64,000 bases of DNA from Methylibium sp964622685 (GTDB lineage: Bacteria > Pseudomonadota > Gammaproteobacteria > Burkholderiales > Burkholderiaceae_C), in the NCBI GenBank assembly GCA_964622685.1, contig CAZUUU010000001.1, positions 1-64,000 of the forward strand, read 5' to 3'. Position 1 is the stretch's first letter, and each line of letters opens with the position of its first letter. Shown one piece after another: positions 45,218 through 53,502 of the stretch. The position numbers and the translations under genes are program-made. The notes beneath the pieces are model-generated. The model had not been told where the DNA came from. It searched no databases and worked only from the letters and a program-made list of their open reading frames with translations.

Positions 45218-45973
45218 TCAAAGTGGCGGCTCTTGGTCGTCCGCCCGGCTCGGCGGTGCCCCGAGCGCCGTCTGGGCCTCGTCGAGCAAGGGCTGGGCCG
45301 GCGTGGCGCGCGCCAGCGCCATCCAGGCCGAGAACGGCAGGCCGAAGGCCCGCTGCGGCGCCGGGCGCAGGCTCTCCAGCGCACCGAAGCCGCCGCCCGG
45401 CAGGCGCCGGGCCACGACGACGCCGCACTCCGGCGGGATCTCGTCGGCCTCGGCGATGTCCTCGGCCAGCACGTAGTGGCAGGCCCCCGCCATCTGCAGG
45501 TAGGCGGCCCGCTTGCCGGCCAGGCGCAGGTCGGCCAGCAGGTCGGCGCGCTTGACCTTGACCTCGTGCACGACCGGGCTCAGGTAGGCCTCGACCGTGG
45601 TGTGCCGGACCGAGTACACGTCGGGTCGCGCCACGACCCAGGCCTCGTCGACGCGGGCGCGCAGGGCCAGCGTGCGCCAGGCGTTGCGCCCGGCGCGCTG
45701 CATCTCCAGCACGACGCGCTCGACCAGGGCCTCGTGCTCGTTGAAGGCGGCCCGGTTGCGCTGCAGCGACCGGGCCAGCACGGCGATGCCGGCGTCGGTG
45801 ACGCGCAGCGTCTCGCGGCCGTCGGGAGCACCGACGCGCTCCAGCAGCCCGGCGGCCAGCAGGTCGACCTCGATCGCGTCGCGCGCCGGCCAGCCGGCCG
45901 AGCGGTAGATCTCGCGCAGGCGGCGGGCATGCTGGCGCGGTAGCGCGTCGACGGGCGGGGAGGCGAGGCTCAT
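45218..45973 (-). CDS. MmcB-like protein with PD-(D/E)XK nuclease features
   Basis: A 251-residue cytosolic protein without a certain family. The first about 85 residues look like a winged helix (ARRLREIYRSAGWPARDAIEVDLLAAGLL, then TLRVTDAGIAVLAR). The middle has ARPDVYSVRHT and VVHEVKVKRADLLADLRLAGKRAAYLQM, then CHYVLAED and IPPECGVVVARRL. This order (Asp, then E-V-K followed by a helix with RADLLADL, then a YxxaED strand) is like the MmcB group of the PD-(D/E)XK nuclease fold. The role is probably in DNA repair or an HTH-nuclease of unknown purpose; this is inference. It is divergent from a TetR gene. Confidence 0.6.
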   Translation of the reverse strand: MSLASPPVDALPRQHARRLREIYRSAGWPARDAIEVDLLAAGLLERVGAPDGRETLRVTDAGIAVLARSLQRNRAAFNEHEALVERVVLEMQRAGRNAWRTLALRARVDEAWVVARPDVYSVRHTTVEAYLSPVVHEVKVKRADLLADLRLAGKRAAYLQMAGACHYVLAEDIAEADEIPPECGVVVARRLPGGGFGALESLRPAPQRAFGLPFSAWMALARATPAQPLLDEAQTALGAPPSRADDQEPPL

Positions 45974-46064
45974 GGACGAGTGCGGTCAGGCCGCATCAGA
46001 ACGCCGAAGCGCGCCTCGCGCAAGACCGCGCCCGGTGGGTCGACCGGCCCTCCTACAATTTGGC

Positions 46065-46673
46065 ATGGCCAGAACCTCGTTCCGTGAGCAGATGCTGCGC
46101 ACCCGCGAGGACGCGATCGTGTCCTCGGTCAATCGCCTGCTGGCCGAGAAGGGCTTCGAGGCGATGACGGTCGACGAGGTGGCGTCCGAAGTCGGGATCG
46201 CCAAGGCCAGCCTCTACAAGCACTTCACGTCCAAGGAAGAGTTGGCCGCCGCCGCCATGATCCGCGTGCTGGATCGCGCGCTGGCGGTGGTCGAGACCCT
46301 GGCCACGGATGCCACGCTGACGCCGGTCGAGCGCCTGCGTGCCGTCGTGCGCTGGGCGATGGAGGTGCAGCTGGCCGGCGAGATGCCCTCGCTGCCGGCG
46401 CAGAACTCGACGCTGCGCACCGCGCTGATGGGCAATCGCCCCTACCTGGACCGCTTGCTCGACCTGAGCGAACGGCTCGGCGCCTGGATCACCGCCGCCC
46501 AGGCCGACGGCAGCCTGGATGCGACGCTGCCGCCCGAGGTGGTGCTGTACACGCTGTACGCGCGCGCCTGCGACCCGGTGGTCGGCGTGCTCAAGGCCGC
46601 CGGCCAGCATGCCGACGAGCGGATCATCGACTGGGTGCTGCGCTCCTGCTTCCAGGGCCTGGCGGCCCGCTGA
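46065..46673 (+). CDS. TetR/AcrR family transcription regulator
   Basis: A 202-residue regulator with helix-turn-helix MTVDEVASEVGIAKASLYKHFTSKEEL in the first 60 residues and a helical ligand domain. ATG 46065 is chosen because the DNA-binding domain begins about 15 residues later. A -10-like TACAAT (46054-46059) lies only five bases before it, so the mRNA is probably leaderless; no ribosome-binding site is seen. An upstream in-frame extension to 45972 has no similarity and would run through that promoter. Its target is unknown; the divergent MmcB-like gene is the nearest candidate. Confidence 0.88.
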   Translation: MARTSFREQMLRTREDAIVSSVNRLLAEKGFEAMTVDEVASEVGIAKASLYKHFTSKEELAAAAMIRVLDRALAVVETLATDATLTPVERLRAVVRWAMEVQLAGEMPSLPAQNSTLRTALMGNRPYLDRLLDLSERLGAWITAAQADGSLDATLPPEVVLYTLYARACDPVVGVLKAAGQHADERIIDWVLRSCFQGLAAR

Positions 46674-46698
46674 CCCGGCCCGCCAGTCAGGCAGCGCC

Positions 46699-47478
46699 TC
46701 AGACCTTCAGGCACAGCAGGCCGTCGTGGCCGTCGGCCTCGCCCTTGTGGGCATGGCCCCGCGCGTTGCTGACCACGCGCGTCACTGGCCGCGGCGAGCC
46801 GGCGGGATGGCGAACCAGGTAGTCATGCCGGCAATGCAGGTGGCCGTGCAGCCACAGGTCGGCACCGGCCAGCAGGTCGTCGTCGGCGTTGCAGAAGCTC
46901 GCCGATCCCGGCTGGTGGCCGTAGCGCGGGTCGACGCTGCGCAGGCTGGGCCCGTAGTGCGTGATGACCACGGTCGCGTCGGCCTCCGCCGGCCGGGCCA
47001 GCGCCTGCTGCAGCCAGGCGCGACAGGCCAGCGCTTCCTCGCGCACCGCCGCGGGGTCGAAGCTGCGCCCGTCGCGCGTCGATCGCATGATCTTCACGAA
47101 GTAGCCGGCGGCGCGCTGGCAGCGCTCGCGCTCGGCCGGGCCGAACAGGTCGAAATCGCACCAGCGCGTCGTGGCGACGAAGCGGATGCGACGGCCGTCG
47201 GCCGCCTTCAGCGTCAGTTCCTCGCACTCGAGCATCGTGATGCCGAGCGAGTCGCAGCGTTCGCGCAGCGCCGGCCAGGCCTCGCGCAGCTCGCGGCGGT
47301 CGAACTCGTGGTTGCCGGCGACGAAGATCACCGGCACCGGCCAGCGCGCGAAGCGCTCCAGGCCGTTCCAGTGGCTGTCGATGTCGCCGGCCAGGACCAG
47401 CAGCTCGGCGCCGGGCGCCGGCCGCGGCACATAGGCCTCGGTCTCGAGGTGCAGGTCCGACAGCAGTTGCAGGTGCAT
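46699..47478 (-). CDS. Metallophosphoesterase
   Basis: A 259-residue calcineurin-like phosphoesterase. The metal-binding motifs are all present: LLSDLHLE near the start, VLAGDID, the GNHEFD box, VVITHYGPS and the C-terminal GHLHCRHDY. A two-metal centre hydrolyses phosphate mono- or diesters. There is no signal peptide, so it acts in the cytoplasm. The substrate cannot be told. It lies downstream of the SEC-C gene on the same strand with a 25-bp gap and may share its transcript. Confidence 0.9.
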   Translation of the reverse strand: MHLQLLSDLHLETEAYVPRPAPGAELLVLAGDIDSHWNGLERFARWPVPVIFVAGNHEFDRRELREAWPALRERCDSLGITMLECEELTLKAADGRRIRFVATTRWCDFDLFGPAERERCQRAAGYFVKIMRSTRDGRSFDPAAVREEALACRAWLQQALARPAEADATVVITHYGPSLRSVDPRYGHQPGSASFCNADDDLLAGADLWLHGHLHCRHDYLVRHPAGSPRPVTRVVSNARGHAHKGEADGHDGLLCLKV

Positions 47479-47503
47479 CGGCGACGCTGAGAGGCCGGCC
47501 GCC

Positions 47504-48262
<759 letters not shown>

Positions 48263-48345
48263 GCGCCGGATTGTCCTACGCGGGCGCCCGGGCCCCGATC
48301 GCCGCGGAAAGACGGGAAAAGTCGGCGTCCTGTCGGTCTTGTGGA

Positions 48346-48363
48346 TTTAGGGTTTACCCTAAA
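48346..48363 (+). promoter_or_regulatory. 18-bp palindrome in promoter of two small genes
   Basis: TTTAGGGTTTACCCTAAA: two perfect seven-base arms around TTTA. It is A/T-rich against a very G/C-rich background and lies 30 bases upstream of the small-protein ATG. A possible promoter (TTGTGG at 48339, TAAACT at 48360) would be largely covered by it, as expected for a repressor site. Confidence 0.6.
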
Positions 48364-48393
48364 CTGGCAGGCATCCAAACGGAGGGAACCACC

Positions 48394-48651
48394 ATGGTCA
48401 CCGCCACTGTCAACCTGCCTGCCGCGCGCATCGTGTCGCCCCGCGCCGCCGAACCCCTGGGCATCTGGGCCGCCGCCTTCCTGCGCTGGATCTCGCTTCG
48501 ACTGGAGCGCCAGCCTCGCCCGACCGATCCGCAGAAGGACATTGCCGCGTTGTGGGCACTCGCTCACCAGTACGAAGCTTCCCAGCCTGGCCTGGCTGCC
48601 GACCTGCGCGGCGCCGCCATGCGCTGGGAACGCGAAACCGAGCGCGCCTGA
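48394..48651 (+). CDS. Small protein of unknown function
   Basis: An 85-residue protein I cannot assign. It has a Val/Ala-rich start (MVTATVNLPAARIVSPRAA), then an amphipathic helix GIWAAAFLRWISLRLERQ and a C-terminal helix ALWALAHQYEASQPGLAADL. GGAGGG lies six bases upstream of the ATG, and a strong palindrome sits in the promoter region. The overall look (one Trp-rich amphipathic helix with basic residues) is like small DUF1127-type proteins of stress or envelope regulons, but the match is not close. A second small gene follows after 38 bp, and the pair ends in a strong terminator, which supports both being real. Confidence 0.68.
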   Translation: MVTATVNLPAARIVSPRAAEPLGIWAAAFLRWISLRLERQPRPTDPQKDIAALWALAHQYEASQPGLAADLRGAAMRWERETERA

Positions 48652-48689
48652 GTCCGGGCCGCCATCCACCACTTCCAGAGAACTCGATC

Positions 48690-48902
48690 ATGAACGTTTA
48701 TCAGATGCTCGGCCATTCGATCGCCGAGTCCGTGGCTTCGGTCGGCGCTGCCTTCCGCGGCTCTCCGACGGTCGCCGTCCCGGCCCCCCGCCACAGCCCG
48801 GCGGCCGGCTGGCTCGATCAGTTCAGCGTCGCCTCGCTCGACCAGCGCGCCGAGCGCCTGACGGTCGACGCGCTGTTCCGCGGCGCCACCGTCCGGCTCT
48901 GA
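48690..48902 (+). CDS. Small protein of unknown function
   Basis: A 70-residue protein with no recognised family. Its N-terminal stretch MNVYQMLGHSIAESVASVGA may form a helix, followed by an Ala/Pro linker and a C-terminal part SVASLDQRAERLTVDALFRG. That part resembles the short hydrophobic/charged helix found in small tandem-encoded proteins in this order. CCAGAG precedes the ATG. The gene lies between the first small gene and a terminator at 48924-48945, so it is second of a two-gene operon under the palindromic promoter. Confidence 0.65.
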   Translation: MNVYQMLGHSIAESVASVGAAFRGSPTVAVPAPRHSPAAGWLDQFSVASLDQRAERLTVDALFRGATVRL

Positions 48903-48923
48903 GTCGCGCGATCCGCACGCAGA

Positions 48924-48945
48924 AAGGCCGCCCTCGGGCGGCCTT
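48924..48945. terminator. Strong bidirectional terminator hairpin
   Basis: Stem AAGGCCGCC with loop CTCG and the complementary GGCGGCCTT. It is flanked by A residues on the left and TTC on the right, between the end of the small-gene operon and the end of pckG, so it can serve both convergent units. Confidence 0.8.
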
Positions 48946-48965
48946 CTGCATGGGTGCGACCAAGC

Positions 48966-50855
48966 TCAGGCCGCGAGGCGCTGCTCGAACCTGAGCTTGG
49001 TCGCGCTCAGCTCGGCCGGCAGGTGATAGGCGAGCTGCGTGAACAGCTCGTCGTGCAGCTTGAGTTCCTGCTTCCAGGCCGTCTGGTCGGTCGAGATCAC
49101 GCTGCCGAACTGCTCGCGCGAGAACGCCAGGCCGCTCCAGTTGAGATCCTGGTAGCGCGGGCTGACGCCGAAGGCATGCTCCTCGCCCTGAGCCTGGCCA
49201 TCGACGCGCTCCAGCATCCACTTCAGCACGCGCATGTTCTCGCCGTAACCCGGCCAGACGAACTTGCCGTCGGCGCCCTTGCGGAACCAGTTGACGCAGT
49301 AGATCCGCGGCAGCTTCGCGCCGCTGGCGGCCAGCTTCTGGCCGAGCGTCAGCCAGTGCTGGAAGTAGTCGCTCATGTTGTAGCCCATGAAGGGCAGCAT
49401 CGCGAACGGATCACGACGCACCACGCCCTGCTGGCCGGCCGCGGCGGCGGTGGTCTCCGAGCCCATGGTTGCGGCCATGTAGACGCCCTCGACCCAGTCG
49501 CGCGCCTCGGTCACCAGCGGCACCGTGGTCGAGCGACGGCCGCCGAAGATGAAGGCATCGATCGCGACGCCCGCCGGGTTGTCCCAGTTCTCATCGAGCA
49601 CCGGGTTGTTGGTCGCGGCGACAGTGAAGCGCGCATTCGGATGGGCCGCCTTCGCCCCGGTCGCCTTGGCGATCTCGGGCGTCCAGTCCTTGCGCTGCCA
49701 GTCGATCAGGTGCGCGGGCGGCGTGTCGGTCATGCCTTCCCACCAGACGTCGCCATCGTCGGTGAGCGCGACGTTGGTGAAGATCGCATCGCGCGTCAGC
49801 GAGGCCATGCAATTGGGGTTGGTCTTCTCGTTCGTGCCCGGGGCCACGCCGAAGTACCCGGCCTCGGGGTTGATCGCGTACAGGCGCCCGTCCTGGCCGG
49901 GCTTGATCCAGGCGATGTCGTCGCCGATGGTCGTCACTTCCCAACCCTTGCCGCCCTCCGCCAGCCCGGCCGGCGGGATCAGCATGGCGAAGTTGGTCTT
50001 GCCGCAGGCGCTGGGGAAGGCGGCCGCGACGTGGAACTTGCGGCCCTGCGGGTTCTTCACGCCCAGCACCAGCATGTGCTCGGCGAGCCAGCCCTGGTCG
50101 CGCCCCATCGTGGATGCGATGCGCAGCGCGAAGCACTTCTTGCCCAGCAGCGCGTTGCCACCGTAGCCCGAGCCGTAGCTCCAGATCTCGCGCGTCTCGG
50201 GGTAGTGGACGATGTACTTGGTCGCGTTGCAGGGCCAGGACACGTCCTTCTGGCCCGGCTCGAGCGGTGCGCCCACGGTGTGCATGCAGGGCACGAAGTC
50301 GCCGCTGGCCCCCAGCACGTCGAGCACGGCCTTGCCCATGCGCGTCATCAGCTTCATGTTGACCGCGACGTAGGGCGAATCGCTTAGCTCCACGCCGATG
50401 TGGGCGATCGGCGATCCCAGCGGGCCCATCGAGAACGGCACGACGTACATCGTGCGGCCGCGCATGCAGCCCTGGAACAGCGCCGGGCTGCCGTCGGCAC
50501 GGCCGGTCTGCAGCAAGGCGCGCATCTCGGCCGGTGCGGTCCAGTTGTTGGTCGGCCCGGCGTCTTCCTTCTTCTCGGAGCAGATGAAGGTGCGGTCCTC
50601 GACGCGCGCCACGTCGCTCGGGTCGCTCCAGGCCAGGTAGCTGTTCGGGCGCTTGGCCTCGTTGAGCTTGCGGAAGCTGCCGGCAGCGACGAGCTGGGCA
50701 CACAGGCGGTCGTACTCGGCCTGCGAGCCGTCGCACCAGTAGATCGCGTCGGGCTGGGCCAGTGCGGCCATCTCGGCGACCCAGTCGAGCAGCTTGGCGT
50801 TCTTCACGTGGGCCGGCGCGTTCAGGCGCAGACCTTCCATGGCGGGGTGGTTCAT
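48966..50855 (-). CDS. pckG: Phosphoenolpyruvate carboxykinase (GTP)
   Basis: A 629-residue cytosolic enzyme converting oxaloacetate and GTP to phosphoenolpyruvate and CO2, the first committed step of gluconeogenesis. The GTP-type P-loop is AFPSACGKTNFAML with the reactive Cys284. Other marks are YVVPFSMGPLGSPIAHIGVE, the metal-binding TIGDDIAWIKPGQDGRLYAI and the guanine-binding WFRKGADGKFVWPGYGENMR. Length and order fit the family. The start MNHPAMEGL is preceded by GGAG. It converges with the small-gene operon across a strong terminator, and its upstream region (about 316 bp shared with the next gene) contains a palindrome. Confidence 0.96.
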   Translation of the reverse strand: MNHPAMEGLRLNAPAHVKNAKLLDWVAEMAALAQPDAIYWCDGSQAEYDRLCAQLVAAGSFRKLNEAKRPNSYLAWSDPSDVARVEDRTFICSEKKEDAGPTNNWTAPAEMRALLQTGRADGSPALFQGCMRGRTMYVVPFSMGPLGSPIAHIGVELSDSPYVAVNMKLMTRMGKAVLDVLGASGDFVPCMHTVGAPLEPGQKDVSWPCNATKYIVHYPETREIWSYGSGYGGNALLGKKCFALRIASTMGRDQGWLAEHMLVLGVKNPQGRKFHVAAAFPSACGKTNFAMLIPPAGLAEGGKGWEVTTIGDDIAWIKPGQDGRLYAINPEAGYFGVAPGTNEKTNPNCMASLTRDAIFTNVALTDDGDVWWEGMTDTPPAHLIDWQRKDWTPEIAKATGAKAAHPNARFTVAATNNPVLDENWDNPAGVAIDAFIFGGRRSTTVPLVTEARDWVEGVYMAATMGSETTAAAAGQQGVVRRDPFAMLPFMGYNMSDYFQHWLTLGQKLAASGAKLPRIYCVNWFRKGADGKFVWPGYGENMRVLKWMLERVDGQAQGEEHAFGVSPRYQDLNWSGLAFSREQFGSVISTDQTAWKQELKLHDELFTQLAYHLPAELSATKLRFEQRLAA

Positions 50856-51015
50856 CGGGGCTCCAGGGTAGTGAAAAGAGATCCCGCCAACACCCGGGAC
50901 GCCTGGTCGCGGCTACGCTGGCGGCATCTCTCGCAGGCGGCTCCAGGGTGGCCTCGAGAGGGGCTGACAAAGTTTAGGTGTGTGACTTCCACGTGACGGA
51001 AAGCGGGTATGCGCG

Positions 51016-51037
51016 TTGTGCATGAGCGTATGCACAA
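51016..51037. promoter_or_regulatory. Palindrome between pckG and the TupA-like gene
   Basis: TTGTGCAT and ATGCACAA are perfect eight-base arms with a six-base centre GAGCGT. It lies 161 bases before pckG and 134 bases before the TupA-like start. It is the only strong inverted repeat seen in this 316-bp gap, which holds no convincing gene. It is possibly a regulator site for gluconeogenic control of pckG. Confidence 0.5.
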
Positions 51038-51171
51038 GTCGGTGTCGCGTCGGGGACATCGGCGTACTTCCCGCGCGGAAGCGCCTGCGCCATCAAGGAC
51101 TTGCGTTCCCCCGGCGGCCTTCCTCCGCAGCCGCGATCAAGCGCCCGAGCCTCCCCCTTAACATGGGGTCC

Positions 51172-52020
51172 ATGCCTTCGAAGACACCCTCGCTGCCGGT
51201 TCGCCGCGGCGTTCTGGTCGCCGGACTGGCGGCTCTGGCCTGGCCGGCGCTGGCGCAGCGGAGCCCCCGCGAAGCCATCACGGTCGGCGTGGAAGCCACG
51301 TTGATGGCGTCTGGCCTGGCGGCGCGGCTGCGTGTCGCGGTCGCCCGCGACACCGGCCTCGCCGTGGACTGGCGACCCGGCCCGAGCGGCCTGCTGCTGC
51401 CGCAGCTCGAGCGCGGCGAGATCGACGCCGCGCTGACCCAGGAGCCGGCGCTCGAGCTCGCGCTGCTGCAGAAGAACCTCGTGCACGACCGTCGCGCGAT
51501 CGCGCGGACCGACTTCGTTCTCGTCGGCCCGGCGCCGCGCAAGGCCACGCGCAAGGAGCCGGCGAGCGGCGACCCGGCCGGCATCGCCGGCGGCCGCGAC
51601 GCGGCGGCCGCGCTCGCACGCATCGTCGCCGCCGGCGAGCGCGGCGAAGCCGGTTTCGTGACACCCGGCGAGCCGACCGGCGCTCGCTCGCTCGAGCAGG
51701 CGCTGTGGAAGGCCGCAGGCCCGCAGCCCGTCGGCGCCTGGCTGCGCATCGCCGGCCCGGGCCCGACCGCGGTGATGCAGCTGGCGCGCGAGACCGGCAG
51801 CTATGCCTTCGTCGAGCGCGGCGTCTGGTCGGCGCTGGGCGCCGGCTCGGGACTGGCCGTGCTGGTCGACGGCGACGAGCGCCTGCGCGCCAGCTATCAC
51901 GTGATGCGCTCCTTCCGCGTCAACCACCCGGGCGGCAAGCTGCTGGTGAGCTGGCTCGCCGGGCCGACCGGACAACGCACCGTGGCCGGCTTCGGCCGCG
52001 GCTACCAGAGGGCGGCATGA
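51172..52020 (+). CDS. TupA-like (tungstate-type) substrate-binding protein
   Basis: A 282-residue exported binding protein. A signal peptide (RRGVLVAGLAALAWPALAQ) precedes AITVGVEATLMASGLAARL. The rest follows the TupA layout: LPQLERGEIDAALTQEPALELALLQKNLVHDRR, RTDFVLVGP, DPAGIAGGRDAAAALARI and the C-terminal Phe-x-Val-Asn-Pro-like FRVNHPGG. TupA proteins bind tungstate (or molybdate) for an ABC importer; no tupB/tupC is adjacent. ATG 51172 is preferred over 51163 because the -10-like TAACAT (51159-51164) covers the earlier codon, which suggests a nearly leaderless mRNA. The stop overlaps the MOSC gene by four bases. Confidence 0.78.
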   Translation: MPSKTPSLPVRRGVLVAGLAALAWPALAQRSPREAITVGVEATLMASGLAARLRVAVARDTGLAVDWRPGPSGLLLPQLERGEIDAALTQEPALELALLQKNLVHDRRAIARTDFVLVGPAPRKATRKEPASGDPAGIAGGRDAAAALARIVAAGERGEAGFVTPGEPTGARSLEQALWKAAGPQPVGAWLRIAGPGPTAVMQLARETGSYAFVERGVWSALGAGSGLAVLVDGDERLRASYHVMRSFRVNHPGGKLLVSWLAGPTGQRTVAGFGRGYQRAA

Positions 52021-52604
52021 GCCCGCGGCGCGGGCGCGTCCTCGCCGTCAACCTCGGCCAGGCGCGGCCGCTGCGCGCCGGCGATCGCAACGTGCTCAGC
52101 GCCATCGGCAAGCGCCGCGTCGATGGCGACGTGGCCGTCGGGCCGCTCGGGCTGGCCGGCGACGAACAGGCCGACCCCAGCGTGCATGGCGGCCTCGACA
52201 AGGCCGTGTATGCCTACCCGGCCGAGCACTACCCGTTCTGGCGCACGGTGCGTGCGCAGGCCAAGGTGTCGCTCTGGGACGAGGACCTGCCGCAGGGCTT
52301 CGTCGGCGAGAACCTCACGCTGCAGGGCGTGCTGGAGAACCAGTTGTGGATCGGCGACCTGCTGCGCTTCGCACGCTGCGAGCTCGCGGTCGCCGGGCCG
52401 CGCCAGCCCTGCTTCAAGTTCAACGCGGTGATGGGCTTCAACCAGGCCGCGAAGCTGATGGTCCAGTCCGGCTACTGCGGCGCCTACCTCGCGGTGCGCT
52501 CGCCGGGCCTGATTGCCGCGGGCGAGGAGTTCGAGCTGGTGCCCGGTCCGCGCGAGGTGGGCATCCCGGAGCTGTTCCGGTCGGTGATGGCCAAGCACCG
52601 CTGA
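52017..52604 (+). CDS. MOSC domain protein (YiiM-like)
   Basis: A 195-residue MOSC-domain protein, the fold shared with the C-terminal part of molybdenum-cofactor sulfurase. It has the signature GPLGLAGDEQADPSVHGGLDKAVYAYPAEHY, the VGENLTLQGV strand and the conserved cysteine in GPRQPCFKFNAVMG. E. coli YiiM uses this fold with molybdenum cofactor to reduce N-hydroxylated compounds. The ATG lies in the ATGA overlap with the TupA-like gene, so both are translated together. An oxyanion-binding protein plus a Mo-cofactor-binding protein suggests a shared molybdenum/tungsten theme. Confidence 0.9.
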   Translation: MSPRRGRVLAVNLGQARPLRAGDRNVLSAIGKRRVDGDVAVGPLGLAGDEQADPSVHGGLDKAVYAYPAEHYPFWRTVRAQAKVSLWDEDLPQGFVGENLTLQGVLENQLWIGDLLRFARCELAVAGPRQPCFKFNAVMGFNQAAKLMVQSGYCGAYLAVRSPGLIAAGEEFELVPGPREVGIPELFRSVMAKHR

Positions 52605-52632
52605 CGCGGCGCGGCGCGACGACAATCGCGCG

Positions 52633-53487
52633 ATGCTCGCCTACCGACATGCCTTCCACGCGGGCAACCACGCCGACGTCCTGAAGCACCTGGTCCTGAC
52701 CCAGGTGCTGCGCCACATGGCGCAGAAGGACAAGCCGTACACGCTGATCGACACGCATGCCGGCGCCGGCGGCTACTCGCTGGCCAGCCCCGAGGCGCAG
52801 AAGAAAGGCGAGTTCGAGCACGGCATCCTGCGCCTGTGGGACCGCAGCGACCTGCCGCCGGCCGTGGCCGACTACGTGCAGCGCGTGCGCGACTTCAACC
52901 CCGAGGGCGGCCTGGGCCGCTACCCCGGCTCGCCCGAGATCGCGCGCCAGCTGCTGCGGCCGCAGGACGCGCTGCGGCTGTTCGAGCTGCACCCGGCCGA
53001 CGTGCGCGTCCTCGCCGCGCACCACGCCGCACGGCCGCACACCGAGGTGCATCACGAGGACGGCTTCGAAGGTCTCAAGGCGCAGCTGCCGCCGCCGTCG
53101 CGCCGCGCCGTGCTGCTGATCGACCCGTCCTATGAACTGAAGACCGACTACGGCAAGGTCGTCGCGGCCGTGCGCGAGGCACTGCGGCGCTTCGCGGAGT
53201 GCGTGATCGTGGTCTGGTACCCGCAGGTCACCCGCCTCGAGGCCGCGCAGCTGCCCAAGCGACTGCAGTCGTCCGCGCAGGGACCCAAGATCAAGGGCTG
53301 GCTGCATGCGCGGCTGACCGTGCAGCCGCTCGACGCTCAAGGCTTCGGCCTGGCCGGCAGCGGCGTGTTCGTCATCAACGGGCCGTGGACCCTGCACGCA
53401 GCCCTGGCGCAGAGCCTGCCCTGGCTGGTCGAGGTGCTGGGGCAGTACCGCGGCGCGAGCCACTTGCTCGAGCAGCAGGCTGCCTGA
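52633..53487 (+). CDS. rlmJ: 23S rRNA (adenine(2030)-N6)-methyltransferase
   Basis: A 284-residue methyltransferase that modifies A2030 of 23S rRNA with S-adenosylmethionine. It begins with the RlmJ hallmark MLAYRHAFHAGNHADVLKH, has the SAM-binding YTLIDTHAGAGGY, the catalytic DPSYE (a variant of the usual DPPYE) and the C-terminal GSGVFVINGPW. The length fits. A GACAAT -10-like element (52621-52626) lies six bases before the ATG and no ribosome-binding site is seen, so it may be leaderless. Confidence 0.95.
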   Translation: MLAYRHAFHAGNHADVLKHLVLTQVLRHMAQKDKPYTLIDTHAGAGGYSLASPEAQKKGEFEHGILRLWDRSDLPPAVADYVQRVRDFNPEGGLGRYPGSPEIARQLLRPQDALRLFELHPADVRVLAAHHAARPHTEVHHEDGFEGLKAQLPPPSRRAVLLIDPSYELKTDYGKVVAAVREALRRFAECVIVVWYPQVTRLEAAQLPKRLQSSAQGPKIKGWLHARLTVQPLDAQGFGLAGSGVFVINGPWTLHAALAQSLPWLVEVLGQYRGASHLLEQQAA

Positions 53488-53502
53488 GCGCTTGTGCGCC
53501 GC

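Noticed and set aside
48346..48363. Telomere-like TTTAGGG repeat
   Set aside because: Only one unit and its inverted copy are present, forming a palindrome in a promoter; there is no tandem array and the DNA is bacterial.
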